Shown here: one piece after another, positions 47,639 to 56,355 of the stretch | Numbering within the stretch: the first letter of the stretch is position 1 | Layout of the letters: the number at the start of each line of letters is the position of its first letter | DNA from: Pseudomonas anuradhapurensis | Lineage (GTDB): Bacteria > Pseudomonadota > Gammaproteobacteria > Pseudomonadales > Pseudomonadaceae | Length of the DNA stretch: 64,000 nucleotides | Reading direction: 5' to 3' | Assembly (NCBI RefSeq): GCF_014269225.2 | Contig: NZ_CP077097.1 | Coordinates: 254,001-318,000 of the forward strand | Notes under the pieces: model-generated | What the model was told of the DNA's origin: nothing | The model's input: only the letters and a program-made list of their open reading frames with translations | The model's database searches: none | Position numbers and translations under genes: made by a program

Positions 47639-48817
47639 TCACCCGTGGTTCTTGCCGAGCAAGGCGTGGTAAAGCTCGGTATCCCCAAGAATCCCAACCA
47701 CCTTGTCGTTGTCCTGCAACACCAGCTTGTTGCCGGTCTGATAACGAATCTGTAGCGCCTCGCGCATTCCGATATCGGCATTGACCAATGTTGGGCGGCG
47801 GCCCAGCAGCTCCACATCCTGCCCGGGTGCCCAGTTCTGCAGGTCAAGCCCGTTCTGCCCTTGGCGTGCGCGCTTGATCGAGCCACCTTCGCCAAGGTCC
47901 AGCCACGAGTCGATGCCAGGATCGATGCACACCGAGCCGTTGACCCGCTTGCACTGGTCCAGGCTGCGCATCAGGCTGCGACCGCAGAGTACGTTCAGCG
48001 GGTTGGTATGGGCAACGAAGGTGCGTACATACTCGTCGGCCGGGTTCAGCACGATCTCTTCCGGCTTGCTGTACTGGATGATCCGCCCGTCCTTCATGAT
48101 CGCGATGCGGCTGCCCAGCTTCAGCGCCTCGTCCAGGTCGTGGCTGACGAACACGATGGTCTTGCTCAGCTTCGCCTGCAGGCCCAGCAACTCATCTTGC
48201 AGGCCCTGGCGAATCAGCGGGTCGAGTGCCGAGAACGGTTCGTCCATCAGCAGGATGTCGGCATCCATCGCCAGCGCCCGGGCCAGGCCCACGCGCTGCT
48301 GCATGCCGCCAGACAGTTCATCCGGCTTCTTGTTGCGCCACTGGGTCAGGCCCACCAGCTCGAGTTTCTCGTCAACCAGCTTGCGCCGTTCCTTTTCAGG
48401 GCGGCCCTGCATTTCCAGGCCAAAGCTGATGTTCTCGCGCACCGTCAGCCAGGGCATCAGGGCAAACTTCTGGAACACCATGGCAATGCGCTTGGTGCGC
48501 ATCATCTTCAGCTCGGCCGGGGTGCAGTGGGCAATGTCGATGTGCTTGCCTTCGTGCTCGACGAACAGCTTGCCGCGGCTGACGGTGTTGAGGCCGTTGA
48601 TGCAGCGCAGCAGGCTCGACTTGCCGGAGCCGGACAAGCCCATCAGTACGCAGATCTCGCCCTTCTGGATGTCCAGGTTGGCCTTCTCGACACCCACCAC
48701 CAGGCCGGTTTCCTTGAGGATCTGCTCGCGGGTCTTGCCCTGGTCGAGCAGTGCCAGCGCCTCGCGCGGCTTGCTGGAGAAGATGACGTCGACGTCTTCG
48801 AATCGAATGATGCTCAT
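47639..48817 (-). CDS. cbcV: Choline-type ABC transporter ATPase
   Basis: 392 residues of the ProV/OpuAA class. Walker A GLSGSGKSS (60-68), signature LSGGMQQR, Walker B ILLMDEPFSALDPL. The C-terminal 110 residues form a regulatory CBS-like extension (VLQDNDKVVGILGDTELYHA). In P. aeruginosa and P. putida CbcWV serves several binding proteins (CbcX, CaiX, BetX). The ATG overlaps cbcW as ATGA. Confidence 0.92.
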   Translation of the reverse strand: MSIIRFEDVDVIFSSKPREALALLDQGKTREQILKETGLVVGVEKANLDIQKGEICVLMGLSGSGKSSLLRCINGLNTVSRGKLFVEHEGKHIDIAHCTPAELKMMRTKRIAMVFQKFALMPWLTVRENISFGLEMQGRPEKERRKLVDEKLELVGLTQWRNKKPDELSGGMQQRVGLARALAMDADILLMDEPFSALDPLIRQGLQDELLGLQAKLSKTIVFVSHDLDEALKLGSRIAIMKDGRIIQYSKPEEIVLNPADEYVRTFVAHTNPLNVLCGRSLMRSLDQCKRVNGSVCIDPGIDSWLDLGEGGSIKRARQGQNGLDLQNWAPGQDVELLGRRPTLVNADIGMREALQIRYQTGNKLVLQDNDKVVGILGDTELYHALLGKNHG

Positions 48818-49659
48818 GCTTCACCCCTTACCGGCAGGTCCGGTTGCTTGCAGATACGGTCGAGCATGATCGCCAGCAGCACGATCGCCAGGCCCGCTTC
48901 GAAGCCCAGGGAGATATCAGCGGTGTTCAGTGCGTTGACCACAGGTTTGCCCAGGCCGTCAGCGCCGACCAGGGCGGCAATCACCACCATCGACAGCGAC
49001 AGCATGATGCACTGGGTTACGCCGGCGGCGATGCTTGGCATCGCGTGCGGCAGTTCGATACGGGTAAGCAGCTGGCGGCGCGAGCAGCCGAACGCCTTGC
49101 CGGCGTCCATCAGCTCCTGCGGCACGTCGCAGATGCCCAGGTAGGTGAGGCGGATCGGCGCGGCGATGGCGAACACCACGGTCGAGATCAGCCCCGGTAC
49201 CACACCCAGGCCGAACAGGGTCAGGGTGGGAATCAGGTAGACGAAGGTGGGGACCGTCTGCATCAGGTCGAGTACCGGGCGCATGGCGGTGTAGAACATC
49301 GGCTTGTGCGCGGCGACGATACCCAGCGGCACGCCTATGGCCACGCACACTACTGTGGCGAAGGTGACCTGCGCCAGGGTTTCCATGGTTTCCTGCCAGT
49401 AACCCAGGTTGAGGATCAGCAGGAACGACAGGGCAACGAATGCAGTCAGCGCCCATTTGCGCTGGATCAGGTGCGCCAGGGCGGCGAACAGGGCGATTAG
49501 GACGAACGGGTTGAACCAGGTCAGGGCACTGGTGACGCCATGGATCATGAATTCCAGGCCTTGCGCGATGGCGTCGAAGTAACTCGCGCCGTTCTGGGTA
49601 AGCCATTCGACGAACGACGCGATGTACTGCCCCAGGGGTATTTTCTGATCGATAAGCAT
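48814..49659 (-). CDS. cbcW: Choline-type ABC transporter permease
   Basis: 281-residue permease of the ProW class, about six or seven helices. The permease signature is CDVPQELMDAGKAFGCSRRQLLTRIELPHAMPS, preceded by QTVPTFVYLIPTLTLFGLG. The ATG at 49659 follows GGAAGCTCGCTATC. It is separated from cbcX by an 83-nt gap with a perfect 11-bp hairpin. Confidence 0.92.
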   Translation of the reverse strand: MLIDQKIPLGQYIASFVEWLTQNGASYFDAIAQGLEFMIHGVTSALTWFNPFVLIALFAALAHLIQRKWALTAFVALSFLLILNLGYWQETMETLAQVTFATVVCVAIGVPLGIVAAHKPMFYTAMRPVLDLMQTVPTFVYLIPTLTLFGLGVVPGLISTVVFAIAAPIRLTYLGICDVPQELMDAGKAFGCSRRQLLTRIELPHAMPSIAAGVTQCIMLSLSMVVIAALVGADGLGKPVVNALNTADISLGFEAGLAIVLLAIMLDRICKQPDLPVRGEA

Positions 49660-49694
49660 GATAGCGAGCTTCCACCTGCATAGATTGAACTCAA

Positions 49695-49721
49695 CCCAGG
49701 GCAGACACGATCTGCCCTGGG
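49695..49721 (-). other. Intercistronic 11-bp hairpin, cbcX to cbcW
   Basis: CCCAGGGCAGA and TCTGCCCTGGG with loop CACGA; no T-tract. Same position relative to its binding-protein gene as the hairpin at 31770-31798. Confidence 0.7.
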
Positions 49722-49742
49722 GTAGCGCTATTGCATATTGCG

Positions 49743-50690
49743 TTATTGCGTCAGTTTGGCCTTGGCCGCCTCGAGGCCGGGCTTGCCGTCCACGGTAGTC
49801 ACGCCGGCCAGCCAGGCTTCCAGCTTGCCAGGGTTCTCCTTGAGCCACTTCCTGGCGGCCGCCTCGGGTTTCATCTTGTCGTCCAGGACATAGCCCATCA
49901 TGGTGCTTTCATCCTTGAGCTCGAACGACAGGTTCTTCAACAGCTGGCCAACGTTGCTGCATTCCTGCACATAGCCCTTGCGGGTGTTGGTCAACACGGT
50001 CGCCTTGCCGAAGTCGGGGCCGAAGAACTCGTCCCCGCCGGTCAGGTACTGCATCTTGAAGCGCGTGTTCATCGGGTGCGGTTCCCAACCGAGGAACACG
50101 ATGGCCTCGCCGCGCTTCTGTGCGCGGTCGACCTGCGACAGCATGCCGGCCTCGCTGGACTGCACGATCTTGAAACCAGCGTCCTTCAGGCCGAAGGCGT
50201 TCTTGTCGATCATGCTCTGGATGGTGCGGTTGCCATCGTTGCCGGGCTCGATGCCGTAGATCTTGCTGTCCAGTTCCTTCTTGAACTTGGGAATGTCGCT
50301 GAAATCCTTCAGCCCCTTGTCATACAGGGCCTGGGGCACAGCCAGGGTGTACTTGGCGTTTTCCAGGTTGGCGCGCACGGTTTCTACAGTGCCGGCGTCG
50401 CGGTATTGCTTGATGTCGTTCTCCATGGTCGGCATCCAGTTGCCGAGAAACACATCCAGGTCCTTGCCGGTGGCCAGCGACTTGTAGGTCACCGGTACCG
50501 AGATCATGGTGGTGTGTGCCTTGTAGCCCAAGGCCTCGAGCACAACGCTGGTGGTCGCGGTGGTGACCGTGATATCGGTCCAGCCGACGTCCGAGAAGCG
50601 TACCGTCTGACACTGCTCGGGCTCGGCGGCCTGGGCCAGCAAGGGTGCGGACAGCAACGCAGCCAGCAACAGCGATGGTGAACCTTTCAT
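49743..50690 (-). CDS. cbcX: Choline periplasmic binding protein
   Basis: 315 residues with a signal peptide (MKGSPSLLLAALLSAPLLAQ, cleaved near AQA-AEP). ChoX/OpuAC-type fold: VRFSDVGWTDITVTTATTSV, VFLGNWMPTMENDIKQY and FLGWEPHPMNTRFKMQYLTG supply the aromatic box residues for a quaternary amine. It is the first gene of cbcXWV and is divergent from sdaA, with a shared 450-bp control region. Confidence 0.92.
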   Translation of the reverse strand: MKGSPSLLLAALLSAPLLAQAAEPEQCQTVRFSDVGWTDITVTTATTSVVLEALGYKAHTTMISVPVTYKSLATGKDLDVFLGNWMPTMENDIKQYRDAGTVETVRANLENAKYTLAVPQALYDKGLKDFSDIPKFKKELDSKIYGIEPGNDGNRTIQSMIDKNAFGLKDAGFKIVQSSEAGMLSQVDRAQKRGEAIVFLGWEPHPMNTRFKMQYLTGGDEFFGPDFGKATVLTNTRKGYVQECSNVGQLLKNLSFELKDESTMMGYVLDDKMKPEAAARKWLKENPGKLEAWLAGVTTVDGKPGLEAAKAKLTQ

Positions 50691-51143
50691 GGATGGACTC
50701 CTGTGGATTTGTCTTCGGGTTCGCGTGGGTCGCCGGGCTTTCTCAGGGTCCGGTCGACCAGGCCTGCAGAGGGCAGGATGCGTGGCCGTGCTTTACGAGT
50801 CGCTTTCGATAATCCTCCAGCGCCGGGCAATCGCCTACTGGTAGGGTCGTAACCAGTACGGAACGGGTCGTATCCAGTACAGGCGATGTCGCTTATGGAT
50901 TTTTCCATCCCCCTAGGCGCATTTTTGCGTCACCAGGGCGCCCTGAAACGGCATGGAAAGGTTGGCTCCCCATGCAAAAACAGCGCGGCGCTGCTGGACA
51001 AAAGTACGTCGGTTGCAGACGGCGAGGGGGACGACAAAAGCCCGATGATGCGTGCATTCAAGGCGGCCCGCTGCTTCAGCCTAGCAGCTGCCGCGCCCTG
51101 CGCATGGCGCGCAGAGACAAGCCCATCAAGAGGTGATTCGACA
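50691..51143. other. Divergent cbcX/sdaA control region
   Basis: Long region between two genes of the betaine-to-serine pathway. It holds the tandem repeat listed separately, near its middle. The sdaA frame is open leftward to 50886, but the proximal GAGGTGA site supports the start at 51144. I see no riboswitch-like fold. Confidence 0.5.
50844..50880 (+). promoter_or_regulatory. Tandem activator-like sites, 21-bp period
   Basis: GGGTCGTAACCAGTAC (50844-50859) and GGGTCGTATCCAGTAC (50865-50880) differ at one base and are exactly 21 bp apart, two helical turns, as AraC-family sites often are. TACTGG at 50836-50841 adds an inverted half-match. Confidence 0.65.
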
Positions 51144-52520
51144 ATGGCCATCAGCGTGTTCGACCTGTTCAAGATCGGTGTCGGGCCTTCCAGCTCCCAC
51201 ACCGTCGGCCCCATGCGTGCCGGCGCCCTGTTCGTCCAGGGCCTGCGCGACCGCGGCGAGCTGGAGCGTGTGAAGCGGATCGAAGTGCGCCTGTATGGCT
51301 CGCTGTCGGCCACCGGGGTCGGCCACGGCACCGACAACGCCACCATCATGGGCCTGATGGGCGAATGGCCTGACGCCATTGACCCGACCCAGATCGCGCC
51401 GCGTATCGCCGACCTGCGGGAAACCCGCACGCTGCTGCTGGACAGCCGCCTGCCCATCGAATTCGTCTGGGCCCGCGACATGCTGCTGCTGGACGAGAAC
51501 CTGCCGTACCACCCCAATGCCATGACCCTGATTGCCGAAGGCGAGCAGGGCGAGCTGCACCGCGACACCTACTACTCGGTGGGTGGTGGCTTCGTGGTCG
51601 ATGCCGCCCAGGCCGCCAGCGGCGTGCTGGACGCCGACCAGACGGAGCTGCCGTACGACTTCAACAGTGCCGCTGAACTGCTGCGTCTGTGCAAGCAAAA
51701 CGACCTCAGCGTGTCGCAATTGATGATGGCCAACGAGAAGGTCTGGCGTAGCGAGGAAGAGATTCGCGCTGGCCTGCACAAGCTGTGGGAGGCCATGCAG
51801 GAATGCGTAAACAATGGCCTGAAGTACGAAGGCACGTTGCCTGGCGGCCTTAATGTGCGCCGCCGCGCCGCCAAGCTGCATCGCAACCTGCAGGAGATCG
51901 GCAAGCCCAACGTGATTGGCTCGACCATGAGCGCCATGGAATGGGTCAACCTGTTCGCCCTGGCGGTCAACGAAGAGAACGCCGCCGGCGGGCGCATGGT
52001 CACGGCACCGACCAACGGCGCTGCCGGCATCATTCCGGCGGTGCTGCACTACTACATGCGCTTCAGTGACGCGGTGAACGAGTCCAGCGTGGTCGACTTC
52101 TTCCTCGCTGCCGCTGCGGTGGGCATCCTGTGCAAGAAGAACGCGTCGATTTCCGGTGCCGAAGTTGGTTGCCAGGGTGAAGTCGGCTCGGCCTGTGCCA
52201 TGGCAGCTGCCGGGCTGGCCGAAGTGCTGGGTGCGACCCCGCCCCAGGTGGAAAACGCCGCTGAAATCGCCCTGGAGCACAACCTGGGCCTGACCTGTGA
52301 CCCGGTTGGCGGGTTGGTTCAGGTGCCGTGCATCGAGCGCAACGCAATTGCTGCGGTAAAAGCCATCAATGCGGTGCAGATGGCTTTGCGTGGTGATGGC
52401 GAGCACTTCATTTCCCTCGACCAAGTGATCCGCACCATGCGTGATACCGGGGCCGACATGCACGACAAATATAAAGAGACCTCGCGCGGTGGCCTGGCGG
52501 TCAGCGCCATTGAATGCTGA
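51144..52520 (+). CDS. sdaA: L-serine ammonia-lyase (iron-sulfur type)
   Basis: 458 residues; converts L-serine to pyruvate and ammonia. N-terminal substrate domain [23 protein letters not shown]-terminal domain with [16 protein letters not shown] and cluster cysteines such as [14 protein letters not shown]. In Pseudomonas this copy (also named sdaB) belongs to the GbdR regulon and completes choline-betaine-glycine-serine catabolism. The ATG follows AAGAGGTGATTCGACA. Confidence 0.93.
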   Translation: MAISVFDLFKIGVGPSSSHTVGPMRAGALFVQGLRDRGELERVKRIEVRLYGSLSATGVGHGTDNATIMGLMGEWPDAIDPTQIAPRIADLRETRTLLLDSRLPIEFVWARDMLLLDENLPYHPNAMTLIAEGEQGELHRDTYYSVGGGFVVDAAQAASGVLDADQTELPYDFNSAAELLRLCKQNDLSVSQLMMANEKVWRSEEEIRAGLHKLWEAMQECVNNGLKYEGTLPGGLNVRRRAAKLHRNLQEIGKPNVIGSTMSAMEWVNLFALAVNEENAAGGRMVTAPTNGAAGIIPAVLHYYMRFSDAVNESSVVDFFLAAAAVGILCKKNASISGAEVGCQGEVGSACAMAAAGLAEVLGATPPQVENAAEIALEHNLGLTCDPVGGLVQVPCIERNAIAAVKAINAVQMALRGDGEHFISLDQVIRTMRDTGADMHDKYKETSRGGLAVSAIEC

Positions 52521-52534
52521 GTTGTCGAGCCCTC

Positions 52535-52619
52535 TCAAGGGCCTCATCGCGGCTGAATCCGCTCCTGCAGGGTCATGCATTCCTGGTAGGAGCGGATTCA
52601 TCCGCGATGAGGCCCTTGA
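52535..52619. repeat. REP pair of the CTGAATCCGCTCC variant
   Basis: TCAAGGGCCTCATCGCGG ... CCGCGATGAGGCCCTTGA: nearly perfect palindrome over 85 bp right after sdaA. Confidence 0.82.
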
Positions 52620-52883
52620 ACGTTTCAAGTGCGCCGCGCCCTGTTTCAGTGCGTGGTCTACGCTGTCCGATCGTCGGGTGTCGCTATCAGTACGAGCATT
52701 GTCGGTGACACTCAATAGTGTCGTTTCTGGGCAACCAACCCTGCGCGTGTCACCAAATTGCTCAGCAGTTACACGCAAGGCGCTAGCACGGCGGTTTGCA
52801 AAGACTTGCCAACTTGATCGAAGCACCTGATTTGCCGAATAAAGGCGTCGTTTTCAGGTTTTTTTGGATGGCCGTTCAATTTC
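52620..52883. other. Gene-free stretch upstream of gbdR
   Basis: No coding frame is convincing. It should contain the binding sites of the enhancer-binding protein that drives the sigma-54 promoter just downstream, but I cannot single one out. Confidence 0.4.
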
Positions 52884-52899
52884 AGGCACGGCCTTTGCG
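52884..52899 (+). promoter_or_regulatory. Sigma-54 promoter of gbdR
   Basis: AGGCACGGCCTTTGCG: GG at 52885-52886 and GC at 52897-52898 with the required 10-bp spacing, and eleven or more matches to TGGCACG-N4-TTGCW. Transcription would start near 52910, about 90 nt before the gbdR ATG. Confidence 0.7.
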
Positions 52900-52999
52900 T
52901 TGAGATTGGCACAAGCCCCTTGCACATGAGGCGGGGGTAATAACAAGAAATGAATGCCCGCCTGAGGCATACCCTGCATTTGTGTGAGGAGAAATCGCG

Positions 53000-54106
53000 A
53001 TGACGTCCTACACCTCCGGGAATCCAACCCAGAACCGCACAGCACCCCAGTCCATCGGGTTTCTTCTATTGGACAATTTCACCCTGATTTCGCTGGCCTC
53101 GGCGGTCGAGCCGCTGCGCATGGCCAACCAGTTGTCCGGTCGCGAGCTGTACCGCTGGCACACCCTGACCGTCGACGGCGGCCAGGTGTGGGCCAGCGAC
53201 GGCCTGCAGATCACCCCGGACGCGGCCATGCACAGCGCCCCACCGATGGACACCGTCATCGTCTGTGGCGGCGTCGGCATCCAGCGCACCGTTACCCGTG
53301 AGCATGTCACCTGGCTGCAGGCCCAGGCCCGCCAGTCGCGCCGCCTGGGTGCGGTGTGCACCGGCAGCTGGGCGCTGGCCTGCGCCGGCCTGCTCGACGG
53401 TTTCGATTGCAGCGTGCATTGGGAATGTCTGGCGGCCATGCAGGAAGCCTACCCGCGGGTGAACATGAGTACCCGCCTGTTCACCCTGGACCGTAACCGC
53501 TTCACCAGCTCTGGCGGCACTGCGCCGCTGGACATGATGCTGCACCTGATCAGTCGCGACCATGGGCGCGAGCTGTCGGCGGCGATCTCGGAGATGTTCG
53601 TCTACGAGCGTATTCGCAACGAGCAGGACCACCAGCGCGTGCCGCTCAAGCACATGCTCGGCACCAACCAGCCGAAGCTGCAGGAGATCGTCGCGTTGAT
53701 GGAGGCCAACCTCGAAGAGCCGATCGACCTCGACGAACTGGCGGTGTATGTGTCGGTGTCGCGTCGCCAGCTCGAGCGGCTGTTCCAGAAGTACCTGCAC
53801 TGTTCGCCGTCGCGCTATTACCTGAAGCTGCGCCTGATCCGCGCCCGTCAGCTGCTGAAGCAGACGCCGATGTCGATCATCGAGGTGGCCTCGGTATGCG
53901 GCTTCGTGTCGACCCCGCACTTCTCCAAGTGCTACCGCGAGTATTTCGGCATTCCGCCGCGTGACGAGCGTGTGGGTTCCAACACCGCGCAGCAGGTGGC
54001 CATGATGCCGATCCCGCAGGCCATGACCCTGTCGCCGCACAGCGGGCCGATGGCGGCCCTGAGCCAGGCGCGCAACGAGTCGACCTTTGCCAGTGTGAGG
54101 CTCTGA
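53000..54106 (+). CDS. gbdR: GbdR, glycine betaine/dimethylglycine regulator
   Basis: 368-residue AraC-type activator with an N-terminal DJ-1/PfpI (class I amidotransferase-like) ligand domain (IGFLLLDNFTLISLASAVEP, LGAVCTGSWALACAGLLDG) and a C-terminal double helix-turn-helix (LDELAVYVSVSRRQLERLFQ and EVASVCGFVSTPHFSKCYRE). In P. aeruginosa GbdR senses betaine and dimethylglycine and turns on cbcXWV, sdaB, dgcAB and others, many of which are in this window. Start chosen after GAGGAGAAATCGCG. Confidence 0.94.
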   Translation: MTSYTSGNPTQNRTAPQSIGFLLLDNFTLISLASAVEPLRMANQLSGRELYRWHTLTVDGGQVWASDGLQITPDAAMHSAPPMDTVIVCGGVGIQRTVTREHVTWLQAQARQSRRLGAVCTGSWALACAGLLDGFDCSVHWECLAAMQEAYPRVNMSTRLFTLDRNRFTSSGGTAPLDMMLHLISRDHGRELSAAISEMFVYERIRNEQDHQRVPLKHMLGTNQPKLQEIVALMEANLEEPIDLDELAVYVSVSRRQLERLFQKYLHCSPSRYYLKLRLIRARQLLKQTPMSIIEVASVCGFVSTPHFSKCYREYFGIPPRDERVGSNTAQQVAMMPIPQAMTLSPHSGPMAALSQARNESTFASVRL

Positions 54107-54110
54107 AACG

Positions 54111-54214
54111 GCACTGGCCCCTTCGCGGATAAACCCGCTCCCACAGATACTGCACTGCTTTCAAGTTCAGTGCAGTACCTGTGGGAGCGGGTTTATCCGC
54201 GAAGAGGCCAGTGC
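54111..54214. repeat. Inverted REP pair, second family, after gbdR
   Basis: Outer arms GCACTGGCCCCTTCGCGGAT/ATCCGCGAAGAGGCCAGTGC; the linker CTGCACTG ... CAGTGCAG is also self-complementary. Confidence 0.85.
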
Positions 54215-54226
54215 AGGAAAGTTCGG

Positions 54227-54484
54227 TCAGGCGCGCTGGTTGAACTGCGCCAATGCCGGCAACAGCTGTTTGTCGATGGCCTGGCGCACCGCCGGCAGGA
54301 TCGTCGCGCTACCGGTATACATCTGCTCCACCATGCCCTTCAGCGCTCGTGCATTAGGCTCGGTCAGCCCGCGCACCACCGCCTCGCAGGCCTGCTCGGC
54401 GCTGGCACCGGCCGGAATGTCGAACCCGCGCGCGCGCAGGTGGCCTGCCAGGTCGTCCTGGTCAATCAAATCCGCATGCATCAT
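54227..54484 (-). CDS. Small hypothetical protein next to gbdR
   Basis: 85 residues starting MMHADLIDQDDLAGHLRARG, then a helical body (EQACEAVVRGLTEPNARALK; ILPAVRQAIDKQLLPALAQF). The start has two ATGs (54484 and 54481) after AAAAGGGACAACAGCC. No known domain. It sits between the gbdR and carnitine blocks on the strand of cdhB but is separated from it by a REP pair. Confidence 0.7.
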   Translation of the reverse strand: MMHADLIDQDDLAGHLRARGFDIPAGASAEQACEAVVRGLTEPNARALKGMVEQMYTGSATILPAVRQAIDKQLLPALAQFNQRA

Positions 54485-54772
54485 GGCTGTTGTCCCTTTT
54501 ATCGCTAAGAGAGTGCTGCTGTGATTTACGACCGATTCTGTGACGCTGGCGACATACCCGCAACCACAGAATGGCGCCATGGCTGCTTTGGCTAAGAACA
54601 GGTCGTTTCCGGCTAAATCGAGCTGCCATGAACTGCGCAAACTCAAGCCATCTACCGCAACGGAGGGTTTGGTCACCCTCGTTCGTGCAACGTGGATGCT
54701 GCTCGCTCTTGGCCCCGGTTGCTCACGGCTTCCCGGGGCTATTTTTTTGCCTTGAATGTGTTGCGCACCCGT
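54485..54772. other. Intergenic stretch upstream of the 85-residue gene
   Basis: No gene. A GC-rich hairpin GCCCCGG ... CCGGGGC followed by ATTTTTTTGCC (about 54713-54750) could end transcription on the plus strand, though no plus-strand gene precedes it. Confidence 0.4.
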
Positions 54773-54885
54773 GTAGGAGCGGCCTTGTGTCGCGATGGGC
54801 TGCAAAGCAGCCCCGGCAGTTTCTGCATCGATGCTGGAATTCTGGGGCCGCTGCGCGCCCCATCGCGACACAAGGCCGCTCCTAC
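54773..54885. repeat. Inverted REP pair overlapping the cdhB stop codon
   Basis: Copies 54773-54814 and 54844-54885. The outer end of the second copy (CTCCTACAG) contains the CTA that is the TAG stop of cdhB at 54882-54884. Confidence 0.87.
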
Positions 54886-55361
54886 AGCGGCTTGGGGTTC
54901 AAGCCCATCACCCGGCCCAGGTACTCGGCTGCTGGCAGATCCTGTTGCTGGTCCACCAACCCCTGCAGCAACCCCACACTGCGCTCACTGAACGGCGCCG
55001 ACTTCGGCCCGGCCAGGTCCACATGCAGCAGCATCTGCTCGCTGGCCGCCAACGCCTCGTCGACGCCTGCCCGGTGCAGGCTGTGGTAGACGTGCAAGCG
55101 CTTGCGATCGAAGCCGATGATCTGGGTCTGCACCCACACCTCGCTGCCCAGCTTCACTTCGTGCAGGTAGTTGATGTGCGCTTCCAGGGTGAACAGCGAA
55201 TTGCCGCTTTGCCCCCGGCTGTCGGCATCCAGGCCGATGCGCTCCATCAGTGCATCGGTGGCATAGCTGAAGATCAGCAGGTAGAAGGCATCGCGCAGAT
55301 GCCCGTTGTAGTCGACCCAGTCCTCCTGGACCGGGGTGCGGTAGGTGATCAGTGCGGGCAT
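54882..55361 (-). CDS. cdhB: Betainyl-CoA thioesterase
   Basis: 159-residue hotdog thioesterase. The signature VDYNGHLRDAFYLLIFSYAT corresponds to the D-Y-N-GH motif. In the carnitine pathway it releases glycine betaine from betainyl-CoA made by the BKACE enzyme. It lies 10 nt after cdhA in the caiX-cdhCAB order known from P. aeruginosa. Its stop codon is supplied by a REP element. Confidence 0.87.
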   Translation of the reverse strand: MPALITYRTPVQEDWVDYNGHLRDAFYLLIFSYATDALMERIGLDADSRGQSGNSLFTLEAHINYLHEVKLGSEVWVQTQIIGFDRKRLHVYHSLHRAGVDEALAASEQMLLHVDLAGPKSAPFSERSVGLLQGLVDQQQDLPAAEYLGRVMGLNPKPL

Positions 55362-55371
55362 TACAGGGTCC

Positions 55372-56337
55372 TCAATCGCCGAAAGCCATGCCGTGCTTGG
55401 CCTTGCTGGTTTTCACGGCGTCCAGCACGGCCAGCAGGGTGTCATCACGATAGCGCTCCAGCGCGGCGATGCTACGTTCGCCCAGCTGTTCCGACGTGCC
55501 TTCGACCACGTCGTCGATCAGTTTGTCGGTCAGCTCCGGTGCTGGCAGGTAGGTCCACGGCAGCTTCAGCGCCGGACCGAACTGGGCCATGAAGTGGCGC
55601 ATGCCGGCGTCGCCTCCGGCCAGGGTGTAGGTCAGGAACGTGCCCATGAACGACCAGCGCAGCCCGGCGCCGAAGCGGATCGCATCGTCGATTTCGCCGG
55701 TGCTGGCCACGCCGTCGTTGACCAGGTGCAGGGCTTCGCGCCACAGCGCTTCCAGCAGGCGATCGGCGATGAAACCGGGGACTTCCTTGCGCACATGCAG
55801 CGGGCGCATGCCCAGCGCGGTGTAGATGGCCTTGGCCGCTTCGATGGCCTCGGGCGCGGTGCGTTTGCCGCCGACGATCTCTACCAGTGGCAGCAGGTAC
55901 ACCGGGTTGAACGGGTGGCCGACCACGCAGCGCTCGGGGTGGGTGGCCGATTCGTAGAACTCGCTGGGCAACAGGCCCGAGGTGCTGCTGCCGATAATGG
56001 CGTCGGGTTTGGCCGCGGCGCTGATTTTCGCGTGCAGGTCGAGCTTCAGGTCCAGCCGCTCCGGCGCGCTTTCCTGGATGAAGTCGGCATCACGCACGCA
56101 TTCCTCGATGGTGGCGACGAACTTCAGCCTGTCCGGGGAAGCACCCGGCGCCAGGCCTTGCTTGTGCAAGGCCGGCCAGGCATTGGCAACACGCTTGCGC
56201 AGCGCCTGTTCGGCGCCGGGCGCCGGGTCCCAGGCGACCACGTCCAGGCCGTGGGCCAGGGCGCGGGCGACCCAGCCGCTGCCGATCACGCCGCTACCCA
56301 GGGCAGCGAAGGTGTTGATCTGGGTGATGAAGGTCAT
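55372..56337 (-). CDS. cdhA: L-carnitine dehydrogenase
   Basis: 321-residue NAD-dependent enzyme of the 3-hydroxyacyl-CoA dehydrogenase fold, oxidising L-carnitine to 3-dehydrocarnitine. The NAD site is GSGVIGSGW (14-22), with catalytic block [11 protein letters not shown] and [15 protein letters not shown]. Many characterised carnitine dehydrogenases are fused to a thioesterase; here the thioesterase is the separate cdhB. Confidence 0.92.
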   Translation of the reverse strand: MTFITQINTFAALGSGVIGSGWVARALAHGLDVVAWDPAPGAEQALRKRVANAWPALHKQGLAPGASPDRLKFVATIEECVRDADFIQESAPERLDLKLDLHAKISAAAKPDAIIGSSTSGLLPSEFYESATHPERCVVGHPFNPVYLLPLVEIVGGKRTAPEAIEAAKAIYTALGMRPLHVRKEVPGFIADRLLEALWREALHLVNDGVASTGEIDDAIRFGAGLRWSFMGTFLTYTLAGGDAGMRHFMAQFGPALKLPWTYLPAPELTDKLIDDVVEGTSEQLGERSIAALERYRDDTLLAVLDAVKTSKAKHGMAFGD

Positions 56338-56355
56338 GGTGTTCTCCTGAATGGA

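Noticed and set aside
50886..51143. An 86-codon N-terminal extension of sdaA
   Set aside because: The extension is unrelated to serine deaminases and lacks a ribosome-binding site; the ATG at 51144 has one and gives the family length.
52905..52925. A second sigma-54-like word, TGGCACAAGCCCCTTGCA
   Set aside because: The GG and GC are 12 bp apart instead of 10, which sigma-54 does not accept; the site at 52884-52899 fits correctly.
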